Assembly: GCF_017832975.1 (NCBI RefSeq)
Contig: NZ_JAFIBI010000001.1
Location: forward strand, 4,278,001-4,342,000
Origin: Arthrobacter sp. PvP023
Lineage (GTDB): Bacteria; Actinomycetota; Actinomycetes; Actinomycetales; Micrococcaceae
Direction of reading: 5' to 3'
Length of the DNA stretch: 64,000 nucleotides
Both the position numbers and the translations under genes were made by a program. Below are positions 25,453 to 32,819 of this stretch, piece after piece (the first letter of the stretch is position 1; every line of letters begins with the position of its first letter). The notes beneath the pieces are model-generated. The model saw only the letters and a list, made by a program, of their open reading frames with translations. It had not been told where the DNA came from and ran no database searches.

Positions 25453-26066
25453 GCATGCAGGAAGCCGGCGAAAAGAAGCTCCGCCCGGCACGTACCAATG
25501 CCACCAAGCAGAAGCTGTTCGACGCTTCCATGGAGCTGATCGGCGAGCGCGGCGCGGCCGGCGTCACCGTGGATGAGATCGCCGCCGCGGCCGGCGTCTC
25601 AAAGGGGACCGTGTATTACAACTTCGGCAGCAAGTCCGACCTGATCGCCCAGCTCCTGCGCCACGGGGTGGACATCCTGCACGCCCGGCTGTTGAGCGTG
25701 CAGGACTCCTCCGCCGATCCGCTGGCCGCCATGGACGAGATGATCGGCCAGGCGATGGACTTCATGGCGGAGTACCCGTCCTTCGCCAGGCTCTGGGTCA
25801 GCGAAAACTGGCGGACCCCCAGCGAATGGCAGGATACCTTTGCGGAGCTCCGGGGCCGCCTGCTCGCAGTGATCGGCGGCGCGATCGAGGGCGTCGCCGC
25901 ACGGTACCCCGTCGACGAGTCCATCTCCCGGGGCAGCCTGGAGACTGCCATCTTCGGCGCGTGCTTCGTGGTGGGCCTGGACCGCCAGACCTACAACCCT
26001 GAACGCACCCGCGAACAAAGCGTCGCGGCCATTATGGCAATCATGCGTGGCTACGTCCGGAAGTAG
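25449..26066 (+). CDS. TetR/AcrR-family transcriptional regulator
   Basis: The 205-residue protein has a typical N-terminal helix-turn-helix (VTVDEIAAAAGVSKGTVYYNFGSKSDLIAQLL, about residues 38-70) and a helical ligand-binding C-domain. It overlaps the YhgE stop by 4 bp (ATGA). The perfect 16-bp palindrome in the operon promoter, 2.8 kb upstream, is its probable binding site, which would make the operon self-repressing and inducible by an exported compound. Confidence 0.9.
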   Translation: MSMQEAGEKKLRPARTNATKQKLFDASMELIGERGAAGVTVDEIAAAAGVSKGTVYYNFGSKSDLIAQLLRHGVDILHARLLSVQDSSADPLAAMDEMIGQAMDFMAEYPSFARLWVSENWRTPSEWQDTFAELRGRLLAVIGGAIEGVAARYPVDESISRGSLETAIFGACFVVGLDRQTYNPERTREQSVAAIMAIMRGYVRK

Positions 26067-26090
26067 CCCGCATCGGGGAAGATAAGTCAC

Positions 26091-26789
26091 ATGCGCCACA
26101 TGGGTAACAGCGGACGGATAGCTATCGCAGCGGCCTGTGCCGCCGCGGGGCTCCTGGTGCTGACCGCGATAACGCTCGAAGAGGCCGTGCTGTTCACGTT
26201 CCTCGGGGCGGTGGCCGTGGGCTACCTTGCTTGCGTCATCCAGGTGGTGGCACGGGGACGCCACCTTGCCCTGCTGACGGGCGGGATCGGCACCAGCCTG
26301 TTCATCGGGTTCACCATCGCGTTCCTGCGCATGTGGGGCTTGGCGTTCACCGCGGAGGCGGATTCACTGGGTGCGGCGGTGACAACCCGGGACTCCGATA
26401 TCTACTTCTACCTTGCTGCAGTGTCCGGCGCGGGGACGCTCATGGTTCTGTTCGCCGGGGCGGTATGGCCGGCCGGAAAGCGGCTCCAGTCCGGACGCAG
26501 CCCGTCCGGACGCAGTCAATCCGGACGGCGCAAGCCCGCGGCAGCGAGGCGGCCGGCGGCCAGACCGACGCCCCGCCCTGCCGCAGGGACCACCTACGGG
26601 CGTGTTCCGGCGTCGCGATCCGGAGCGGTCCGTACCCCCGCGGCCAAGCGGCCCGCGTCGTCCTCGGCCAAGTCCGCGGTCCCTCGTGCGGCCCGGCCGG
26701 CACCCAAGTCCGCCGCACCCAAATCCGTGCCAAAGCCGGCGGCCAAACCCTCGCCCGCGTCCCCGGCGAAGGCTACATCGCGTCGCTGA
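26091..26789 (+). CDS. Membrane protein with basic Pro/Ala/Arg-rich tail
   Basis: The 232-residue protein has about four hydrophobic segments in residues 8-125, then a low-complexity basic tail of about 95 residues (SGRSPSGRSQSGRRKPAAARR onward, then AKPSPASPAK) resembling histone-H1-like or DNA/anionic-surface-binding tails. ATG 26091 or 26100 (MGNSGR) may be the start. The last 196 bp overlap the convergent transporter gene. No function is assigned. Confidence 0.65.
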   Translation: MRHMGNSGRIAIAAACAAAGLLVLTAITLEEAVLFTFLGAVAVGYLACVIQVVARGRHLALLTGGIGTSLFIGFTIAFLRMWGLAFTAEADSLGAAVTTRDSDIYFYLAAVSGAGTLMVLFAGAVWPAGKRLQSGRSPSGRSQSGRRKPAAARRPAARPTPRPAAGTTYGRVPASRSGAVRTPAAKRPASSSAKSAVPRAARPAPKSAAPKSVPKPAAKPSPASPAKATSRR

Positions 26790-27691
26790 GCATGCCATCG
26801 CCTTTGGCCGGGTGTGGCGCCCTGCCGGCCCGGCAGGAGGACGGCGATTTCCACCCCGCCCAGCAGCAGGAGTCCGCCTGCCACTTCGGCCGGTGAAGGC
26901 ACCTCGCCCAGGACCAGCCACGCCGTCGTCATTCCCACCACAGGGACAAGCAGCGTAAACGGAACCACGGCGGACGACGGATAGATTCCCAGGAGCCAGT
27001 TCCAGATTCCATAGCCCACCAGGGACCCCAGGACGGCCGTGTAGATCGCACTCAGGATGGTGACCGCCTGCAAGCCTGCGAGGGTGCCGCCCACGGCGGC
27101 CGGCCCGTCGATCAACAGGGACAGGCCGATCAGCGGTAGCGGAACCACTGCACCGGACCACACCACAAGGCCCAGGCCGGACGACGCTTTGGCCTGCCGG
27201 GCGACGATATTGCCGGCCGCCCAGGACAGTGCAGCAGCCAGGACGATGAGCAGGGGAAGGACCGGGGCGACCATGCTGCGGCCGACCGCCACCACCGCGA
27301 GTCCGACCACTCCGAGGACGACGCCGGCAAACTGCCTCACGCTGGGACGCTCACCCAGGATTCCCGCCGCAAGGAGAACAGTCAGCAGCACCTGGGCTTG
27401 CAGGACAAGCGAGGCGAGCCCTGCGGGCATGCCTAGCGCCATGGCCAGGTAGAGGAGGCCGAATTGTCCGGCGCTCATGAAGAGGCCGACGCCGACGATG
27501 GCCCGCCAACTGACGTCCGGCCTGCGGATGAAGAAGATCCACGGAAAGACGACCAGAACGAAGCGCATGGCAACAAAGAGCAGCGGCGGCACCTCCGTGC
27601 CGTTGGCGTGCAGGCCAAGGTCGATCGCAACGAAGTTGGCGCCCCACAGAACAGCCACAAGGACCGCGAGGGCGGAATGGCGAAGGTTCAT
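26594..27691 (-). CDS. EamA/DMT-family transporter
   Basis: The 365-residue product has ten predicted hydrophobic segments in two EamA repeats. It starts MNLRHSALAVLVAVLWGANFVAIDLGL and has the typical LGEVPSPAEVAGGLLLLGGVEIAVL last helix near residue 275. Family members export amino acids or other metabolites across the cytoplasmic membrane. The final about 90 residues are not transporter-like; they are the antisense of the basic tail of the convergent gene, suggesting loss of an earlier stop codon. Confidence 0.8.
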   Translation of the reverse strand: MNLRHSALAVLVAVLWGANFVAIDLGLHANGTEVPPLLFVAMRFVLVVFPWIFFIRRPDVSWRAIVGVGLFMSAGQFGLLYLAMALGMPAGLASLVLQAQVLLTVLLAAGILGERPSVRQFAGVVLGVVGLAVVAVGRSMVAPVLPLLIVLAAALSWAAGNIVARQAKASSGLGLVVWSGAVVPLPLIGLSLLIDGPAAVGGTLAGLQAVTILSAIYTAVLGSLVGYGIWNWLLGIYPSSAVVPFTLLVPVVGMTTAWLVLGEVPSPAEVAGGLLLLGGVEIAVLLPGRQGATPGQRRWHAQRRDVAFAGDAGEGLAAGFGTDLGAADLGAGRAARGTADLAEDDAGRLAAGVRTAPDRDAGTRP

Positions 27692-27736
27692 GCTCCGTGC
27701 TGCCGGTTCAGTGCTGGGACGTCAAAGGATGAGGTT

Positions 27737-28423
27737 TCAAAGATTCCGCGGGCGCTCTCCCGGCGTCCCGTCCGCGCCGCGATCAGGCAAGGGGTCGTGC
27801 TTGATGGCGTCGCGGTCGGTGACGTCACGCTGGGCAGCGTCGCGGTCGGTGACGTCCTGCGGGCGTGGTGCGCCCGGTTCAGTCGCGGCTGGTCCGGTAT
27901 GGCCGGGTTCTGCGGTGTTTGGGACTGCCGTGCCCGGGGCTGCGGTGCCAGGGGCTGTCGCCGGCACGTTGTCCCCGCGACCGCGGGTTCCAGCTTCTGC
28001 GCGCGTCTGCGGCTGCGCAGGAACGGTTTCGTCGTGCCGGTCGGCGTCGTGGCGATCAGCCTCGTGCCGGTCGGCGTCATGGCGGTCGGCTGTGACGACG
28101 TCCGGATCAACCTCATCGGCCTTGCGGAGCTGCTCCTGCGACGCGGCCCGCACGCGCTCGGCTTCCGCCTGCTTTTCGCGGGCGTCGCGGCGCAGGCGCT
28201 CTGCCTCGACCTCGGCCTGCTTGGCATCGGCTTCGGCGCGGGCCGCTTTGGCCTCGCGATCCCGCGCTCCGAGCTCGTCGGCTTTGGCTTTTTCACGCAT
28301 TTCGGCGGCCCGGTTCCTGTCCGCTTCCACCTTGCGCCGCCGGTTGAAGAAGAGCACCGCTGCTACGATCGCAATCACCACAACGACGCCGATAATGATC
28401 CCCACAAGCTGTCCTGAGTCCAC
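27737..28423 (-). CDS. Membrane-anchored coiled-coil protein with His/Asp repeats
   Basis: The 228-residue protein has one N-terminal membrane helix (LVGIIIGVVVVIAIVAAVLFF), then a long charged coiled coil (about residues 30-105). A repeat block with DRHDA/DRHEA units (about residues 112-130) and a Pro/Ala/Thr-rich tail with two VTDRDA units complete it. The layout is common among actinobacterial proteins of unknown function. The His/Asp repeats could bind metals, but that is inference. Confidence 0.75.
   Translation of the reverse strand: MDSGQLVGIIIGVVVVIAIVAAVLFFNRRRKVEADRNRAAEMREKAKADELGARDREAKAARAEADAKQAEVEAERLRRDAREKQAEAERVRAASQEQLRKADEVDPDVVTADRHDADRHEADRHDADRHDETVPAQPQTRAEAGTRGRGDNVPATAPGTAAPGTAVPNTAEPGHTGPAATEPGAPRPQDVTDRDAAQRDVTDRDAIKHDPLPDRGADGTPGERPRNL
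27807..27856. repeat. 20-bp direct repeat within the coiled-coil gene
   Basis: GCGTCGCGGTCGGTGACGTC occurs at 27807-27826 and at 27837-27856, encoding the repeated VTDRDA motif. A second repeat block at about 28031-28092 encodes the DRH units. Confidence 0.85.
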
Positions 28424-28556
28424 GATGATCTCCTTCTAACCGGGGCCGCTGACGAATATCTCCAGTAAACATCACAAACCCCGTGCTGACCATGAACACG
28501 GCGGCAGATGGGGCAGGAGTCAGGTGCAAGGGGCTGCCGCGGTCCCCCCAGCGCCC

Positions 28557-29084
28557 TTAGTGCGCCCGGGGCACCTTGAAGTGCGTGAGCCGGGCATCCT
28601 GGCCGTCCAGTTCTGCCCAGGTTTTGTCGGTTTCCAGCACAGTCAGGCCGCTGGTGGGAAACCGGGTGGCGGCGTCCATATAGGCGTCGTGGTTGGAATC
28701 GCGCGACGCCAGGTGCATGGCAAGATCCTGGACGCCGGGCATATGGGAGATCACCATCAGCGTCGTCACGGTATCCGGGACGTGGTTGATGACCTTCAGC
28801 ATGCGCAGCGCCGACGCGCCGTAGAGTCCGTCCTCAAGTTTCGGCGTCGGGGCTTTGTCGCCTAATTCCGCGCACACCCAGGTGCACGTCTGCCGCGTAC
28901 GCAGCGAACTGGAGCAGAGGATGAAATCGGGAACCACCCCGTGCTTGAGCAGCCATTTCCCGGCCAGGGGAGCCTCACGGTGCCCGCGTTCCTCCAGCGG
29001 GCGCTCATGATCGGGCACTCCTCCGGGCCAGTCTGCCTTGGAGTGCCGCATGAGGATCAAACGCCTGATGTGATGCTCGCTCAT
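28557..29084 (-). CDS. SixA-like histidine phosphatase
   Basis: The 175-residue member of the histidine phosphatase superfamily has the catalytic LILMRHSKADW motif (RHS near residue 13), the phosphate-binding Arg in SSSLRTRQT and the second catalytic His in VISHMPG. The size and motif set match SixA, which removes phosphate from phosphohistidine of phosphorelay or PTS proteins. Other small phosphatases cannot be excluded. It lies 57 bp downstream of the dodecin gene on the same strand, so they may be cotranscribed. Confidence 0.85.
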   Translation of the reverse strand: MSEHHIRRLILMRHSKADWPGGVPDHERPLEERGHREAPLAGKWLLKHGVVPDFILCSSSLRTRQTCTWVCAELGDKAPTPKLEDGLYGASALRMLKVINHVPDTVTTLMVISHMPGVQDLAMHLASRDSNHDAYMDAATRFPTSGLTVLETDKTWAELDGQDARLTHFKVPRAH

Positions 29085-29141
29085 GCCCCAATCCTAGTGC
29101 GGCGGCCCTGCCCCTCAGGTCACGGCCGCCCTGCACAGGGT

Positions 29142-29345
29142 TCAGTCCTCCAGTACGAAGGTCACTTCAAGCACAACGTGCCACGCGACGACGGCGCCGT
29201 CCGCGATTTCGACTTTCTGCTCTTTCACCCACGCCCCCGTGACGCCCCGAAGCGTCTTGTTGGCGCGCTCGATGCCCTCTTTGATGGCTGCATCGAACGA
29301 GGTTTTTGAATTAGAGCTCAGGGTTGTAATGCGTGCAACAGACAT
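29142..29345 (-). CDS. Dodecin
   Basis: The 67-residue protein matches dodecin in length and pattern (SVARITTLSSNSKTSFDAAI, KTLRGVTGAWVKEQKVEI, WHVVLEVTFVLED). Dodecins form 12-subunit hollow shells that bind and store flavins; Trp in the GAWV segment is the flavin-stacking residue of the family. It is probably the first gene of a short minus-strand unit with the SixA-like gene. Confidence 0.92.
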   Translation of the reverse strand: MSVARITTLSSNSKTSFDAAIKEGIERANKTLRGVTGAWVKEQKVEIADGAVVAWHVVLEVTFVLED

Positions 29346-29570
29346 AGTTCCTCCTGATGGTCGGATGGACGATCAGAGACTACGCCGCACCACCCAGCAC
29401 CAACAGGGCCATAGGAACTAAGCCGCGGAGGCACAATGCTCCGCGAGCCCACCCGCGGGAAGGCGGCCCTTTCAGCTGGGTCAAGGGCGCTGAAGCGTAG
29501 CGGCACATCCCGAAAGCGCCGTTGTTGCGTGAGGAACGAGCGCAGGCGCCGAGGGATTGCGCCGCGAAAG

Positions 29571-29611
29571 CGAAAGCGCCCGTCCCCCTAGGCAGGGAAC
29601 GGGCGCTTTCG
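29571..29611 (-). terminator. Terminator after the winged-helix gene
   Basis: A long stem (GAAAGCGCCCGT with ACGGGCGCTTTC) lies just beyond the stop codon at 29625 on the minus strand. Confidence 0.75.
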
Positions 29612-29624
29612 AACAGGTCTAAGA

Positions 29625-30497
29625 CTAGATGGAGTATTCCGGAGCGGCCCAGACGACGACCTCCGGGTGCTCGTAGAACCGGTAGCCCTGGCCGCGTACC
29701 GTGCGGACGGTGTTGGCGAGGCGGCCCAGCTTGGAGCGGAGGCGGCGGATGTGGACGTCGATGGTGCGCTCGTTGGGGACCTCTTCGGCGTTGCGCCACA
29801 GGCCCTCGAGCAGTTCGTCGCGGCCCACGGTGCGGGTGCCGTTTTCGACGAGGTAGTTGAGGAGTTCGAACTCCTTGAACGTGAGGTTCAGGGAGTCGCC
29901 GTCGAGGTGGACTTCGCGGCGGGCCAGGTCGATGAGGACGCCGGACGGCCGGGGATCCTGCGGCTGGGGAAGCCGGGTGGTCTCGGTGCGCTGCCGGGAG
30001 TTGACGGTGGGGTCGCCGAAGGTGGACCGTACGACGTCGAGCGCGGAACCCGGGGCGCTGGCGGGGGCTACAGCCACCGCGGCGTAGCTCTCCGCACCGG
30101 AGACGAGCGACTGGGCGTAGGCGCGGATTTCCTGGGCAAGTTTCGCGATGGAGGTTCCGGCTGCTGCCGCAGTCTCCTCGTCGATGCCCATGTAGAGGAC
30201 AAATCCACGGGCTACGTTTTCGTTTGCGACGGGGCGGACGGCGCTGCCGTTGGCCGGTGCAATCACAGGGGTGGGGGCCGTCTGCGGGGCGGCTTCGGCG
30301 GCCGGGACAGCGCGAAGCTGGCCGTAGGAGTTCGGGTTGTAGCCCTGGGGCGCGTAGCCGGGGGCTGGGAAGCTGTTGCCGGGGGCTGCCGGGGCGAACG
30401 CCGGACGGGCGCCGAATCCTTGGCGGAGGCCTGAGGGCTGGCCGCCCTTGTTGGCGTTTCGGACGGAGATGTGGACGTATCCAGATGCAACTGACAT
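29625..30497 (-). CDS. OmpR-type winged-helix DNA-binding protein without receiver domain
   Basis: The 290-residue protein ends in a complete Trans_Reg_C winged helix (about residues 185-280: LTFKEFELLNYLVENGTRTV, NERTIDVHIRRLRSKLG, VRGQGYRFYEHPE). The N-terminal half has no phosphoacceptor receiver fold. It is a Pro/Ala/Gly-rich linker followed by a small domain (ARGFVLYMGIDEETAAAAG). It should bind DNA directly without classic phosphorylation. No kinase is adjacent. The 541-bp AT-rich upstream region with direct repeats suggests heavy transcriptional control, perhaps autoregulation. Confidence 0.85.
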   Translation of the reverse strand: MSVASGYVHISVRNANKGGQPSGLRQGFGARPAFAPAAPGNSFPAPGYAPQGYNPNSYGQLRAVPAAEAAPQTAPTPVIAPANGSAVRPVANENVARGFVLYMGIDEETAAAAGTSIAKLAQEIRAYAQSLVSGAESYAAVAVAPASAPGSALDVVRSTFGDPTVNSRQRTETTRLPQPQDPRPSGVLIDLARREVHLDGDSLNLTFKEFELLNYLVENGTRTVGRDELLEGLWRNAEEVPNERTIDVHIRRLRSKLGRLANTVRTVRGQGYRFYEHPEVVVWAAPEYSI

Positions 30498-31038
30498 GGA
30501 ATGCTTACCTCAATGTGAATGGCCGTCATCGCGGCTCGAATGCTGTCTTTCCCCGCAATGAGATCTGGGGAGGGGCGCCCGACGCTGGGCTAGGGGCGAA
30601 TGCCTAAAAACTTCTCGGGGTGGGGAAGTTAGGCGTGCATTCGACAACAGCGCATGTCTTCGCCAGCGGGTGGGCTGGTCCAGGATTCTGCGGCTGCAGG
30701 TGCTGTTGAGTTCTTGTTCACAATTGAAGTGTGCAACGTAACAATGAAAACTTGCAAGTAACAATGGACACTATGGTCCGCATCGTGAGACAAAATCCCG
30801 CATTGTGGTCCAAATCACGATTCTGAAATGCCAATAATATAACAGGTGTTTTCAGAACGATCGATCGGATTCTCTCCATAGCCGAATTTTCTTCTCCGGA
30901 ACCCGTCTTTTCGGTGCGAAAATTCAGTCAGCTTGGAATTGCTGAAATACGGAGGACGCGCTTTGCACATGTCCAGCCCCCGGCCGGGCTACACAGAAAA
31001 ATTCCGTCCCCCGTAGCCCCGCCGTCCCGCCGGCCGGC
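30498..31038. other. 541-bp AT-rich intergenic region
   Basis: This is the longest gene-free stretch. From about 30700 to 30960 it is clearly AT-rich against the surroundings. It contains two GTAACAATG copies 20 bp apart (30738 and 30758) and a GGTCCNNATC motif that appears twice about 34 bp apart (near 30775 and 30809). I found no convincing small ORF, RNA gene or riboswitch in it. Confidence 0.7.
30738..30766. promoter_or_regulatory. Direct repeats GTAACAATG upstream of the winged-helix gene
   Basis: GTAACAATG at 30738-30746 and 30758-30766 are spaced exactly 20 bp, two helical turns. Such spacing suits tandem binding by OmpR-type winged-helix dimers. They are about 240 bp upstream of the gene. 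Confidence 0.45.
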
Positions 31039-31829
31039 TCAGTTGGACTGTCCGGTGAGCGTCGCTACTACCAGCTGGACGGACTCCGCCGGGAAGCTGT
31101 CACCATCCTTTCCCGCAACGACTCGTACCATCGCCCCGGACACGATGTCAGCCACAGTGAGCTGGCTGGTGCCCGTAGCGCCGGACTGTTGACGCCTTCG
31201 TTGCTGATTGCTCACCGTCACGTCCGAACCGAGTGAATAGGTGCGGCTGAAGCCGTCCGTGCTCTTGACTGTCACGGAGCCCGAGTTCACCTCGGTGACC
31301 GTTCCCTGCTGCTCCACCCTGGTCACGTAGGCGCCGTCCTCGAGGGCCACGTACTCGGCGTGAACTGCGGCGGACACTCCGGCGCCCATTCCGCCCAATC
31401 CATCCGGGGCGAAGTTGCCGGGGCCGCCCTGGGGCGGCATCCCGCCGTCGGCAAAACCGCCCTGCGCGCCGCCGCGGCCGCCCGGCGATGTTTCCTGCAG
31501 TCCACCTGCACCTGCGCCGCCCGTGCCGTCAGCCGCCGCAGAGCTGGAGGTCAGCGCATAGATGCCCACGCCGGCCCCGCCTGCGAGAACAGCCGCCGCT
31601 CCGGCGGCGGGGTACCCCAGCTAGCGGACGGCCGGGATGATCCCCATCCCGCCTCGGGCAGCGAACCGGAAGCAGCGGCCGACGGCGGCACTCCCCACCC
31701 GGACGCCTGCCCGCCGTTGGCGGGGCTGCTCACGGGGATGTTCACACGACCGCCTGCAGGGACCGGCCGGTCTTCCGGGGTCCCGTCGGAATCGTTGTCC
31801 GGAACCGGCGTGCTGTGGTGGTTGTTCAT
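31039..31829 (-). pseudogene. Frameshifted gene for a membrane-anchored secreted protein
   Basis: The 5' part (from ATG 31829, MNNHHSTPVPDNDSDGTPED) encodes a Pro/Ser-rich cytoplasmic leader and then runs out of frame. The 3' part continues in the -1 frame with a hydrophobic membrane segment (AAGAAAVLAGGAGVGIYAL), a Gly-rich region and a beta-rich domain (QQGTVTEVNSGSVTVKSTDG) ending at 31039. An in-frame TAG at 31621-31623 separates the membrane-segment frame from anything upstream. Together they look like one protein of about 260 residues split near 31600-31625. Internal GTG 31569 could express only a truncated form. A sequencing error is possible. It is divergent from the two-component system. 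Confidence 0.65.
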
Positions 31830-32075
31830 GGCGTACTCCTTGGGCCTGGGGCTTTGTCCACCCAGACTCCGAAGCGTTCCTGTGCGGAGCCTGTGCGGGG
31901 CAAGAGGTCAAGCTGTGACCTTTCCGAAGCTGGTTTCACCCCGGGAATGCAGCCGATCCTCGCCGGGCAGCCCACGGAGGGCCCGGCGTTGCGTTCAGCT
32001 CGCTAGGCTGGGATTCACAGCTGGCCCACAGGATCCCCATAGGGCCGGCTAAACCGCAGATCGGAGAGTTGTCCC

Positions 32076-32816
32076 ATGGCCACTTCGCACTCCATGACTA
32101 ACAACCTTCCCCAGCTCACCCACCCGGACGGCTCCCCCATCCGTGCCCTGGTGGTTGACGACGAACCCAGCCTCTCCGAGCTCATGAGCATGGGCCTGCG
32201 GATGGCAGGCTGGTCCGTTGCCGTCGCCGGAGACGGCCCGGAAGCCGTAAAACTTGCCAAGGAGTTCCGCCCGGACGTGCTGGTGCTGGACGTGATGCTC
32301 CCGGGGTTCGACGGCGTTGAGCTGCTCACCAGGATCCGCGCCTTCGCGCCGGAGGTGCCTGCCCTCTTCCTGACGGCCAAGGACGCCGTCCAGGACCGCA
32401 TCCTCGGCCTGGCGGCCGGCGGCGACGACTACGTCACCAAGCCCTTCAGCATGGAAGAGGTGCTCCTTCGCCTGCACCGGCTGGTCCAGCGCTCCGGAGT
32501 GGCCGCCATGGACACCGCGGAACTGGTGGTGGGCGACCTCGTCCTCAACATTGACACGCGCGAAGTGACCCGGGCCGGGGAGGAACTGCAGCTGACCGCC
32601 ACCCAGTTCGAGCTCCTCCGCTACCTCATGGAGAACCCCAAGCGGGTGGTCAGCAAGGCCCAGATCCTGGACCGCGTATGGGACTACGACTTCGGCGGCC
32701 AGGCCAACATCGTGGAACTCTACATTTCCTACCTGCGCAAGAAGGTGGATGCCACGCACCCGCCCATGATCCACACTGTCCGCGGCGCGGGCTACGTCAT
32801 CAAACCGGCGGATTGA
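32076..32816 (+). CDS. OmpR-family response regulator
   Basis: The 246-residue protein has an N-terminal receiver (acidic pocket VVDDEPS, phosphoacceptor Asp72 in VLVLDVMLPG, conserved Lys in YVTKPFS) and a C-terminal winged helix (LTATQFELLRYLMENPKRVVS, VRGAGYVIKPAD). ATG 32076 or 32094 may be used. It is most like the MprA/TrcR group of actinobacterial regulators that respond to envelope stress. It is followed after 3 bp by its kinase gene. The split secreted-protein gene is divergent and may be a target. Confidence 0.93.
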   Translation: MATSHSMTNNLPQLTHPDGSPIRALVVDDEPSLSELMSMGLRMAGWSVAVAGDGPEAVKLAKEFRPDVLVLDVMLPGFDGVELLTRIRAFAPEVPALFLTAKDAVQDRILGLAAGGDDYVTKPFSMEEVLLRLHRLVQRSGVAAMDTAELVVGDLVLNIDTREVTRAGEELQLTATQFELLRYLMENPKRVVSKAQILDRVWDYDFGGQANIVELYISYLRKKVDATHPPMIHTVRGAGYVIKPAD

Positions 32817-32819
32817 GCG

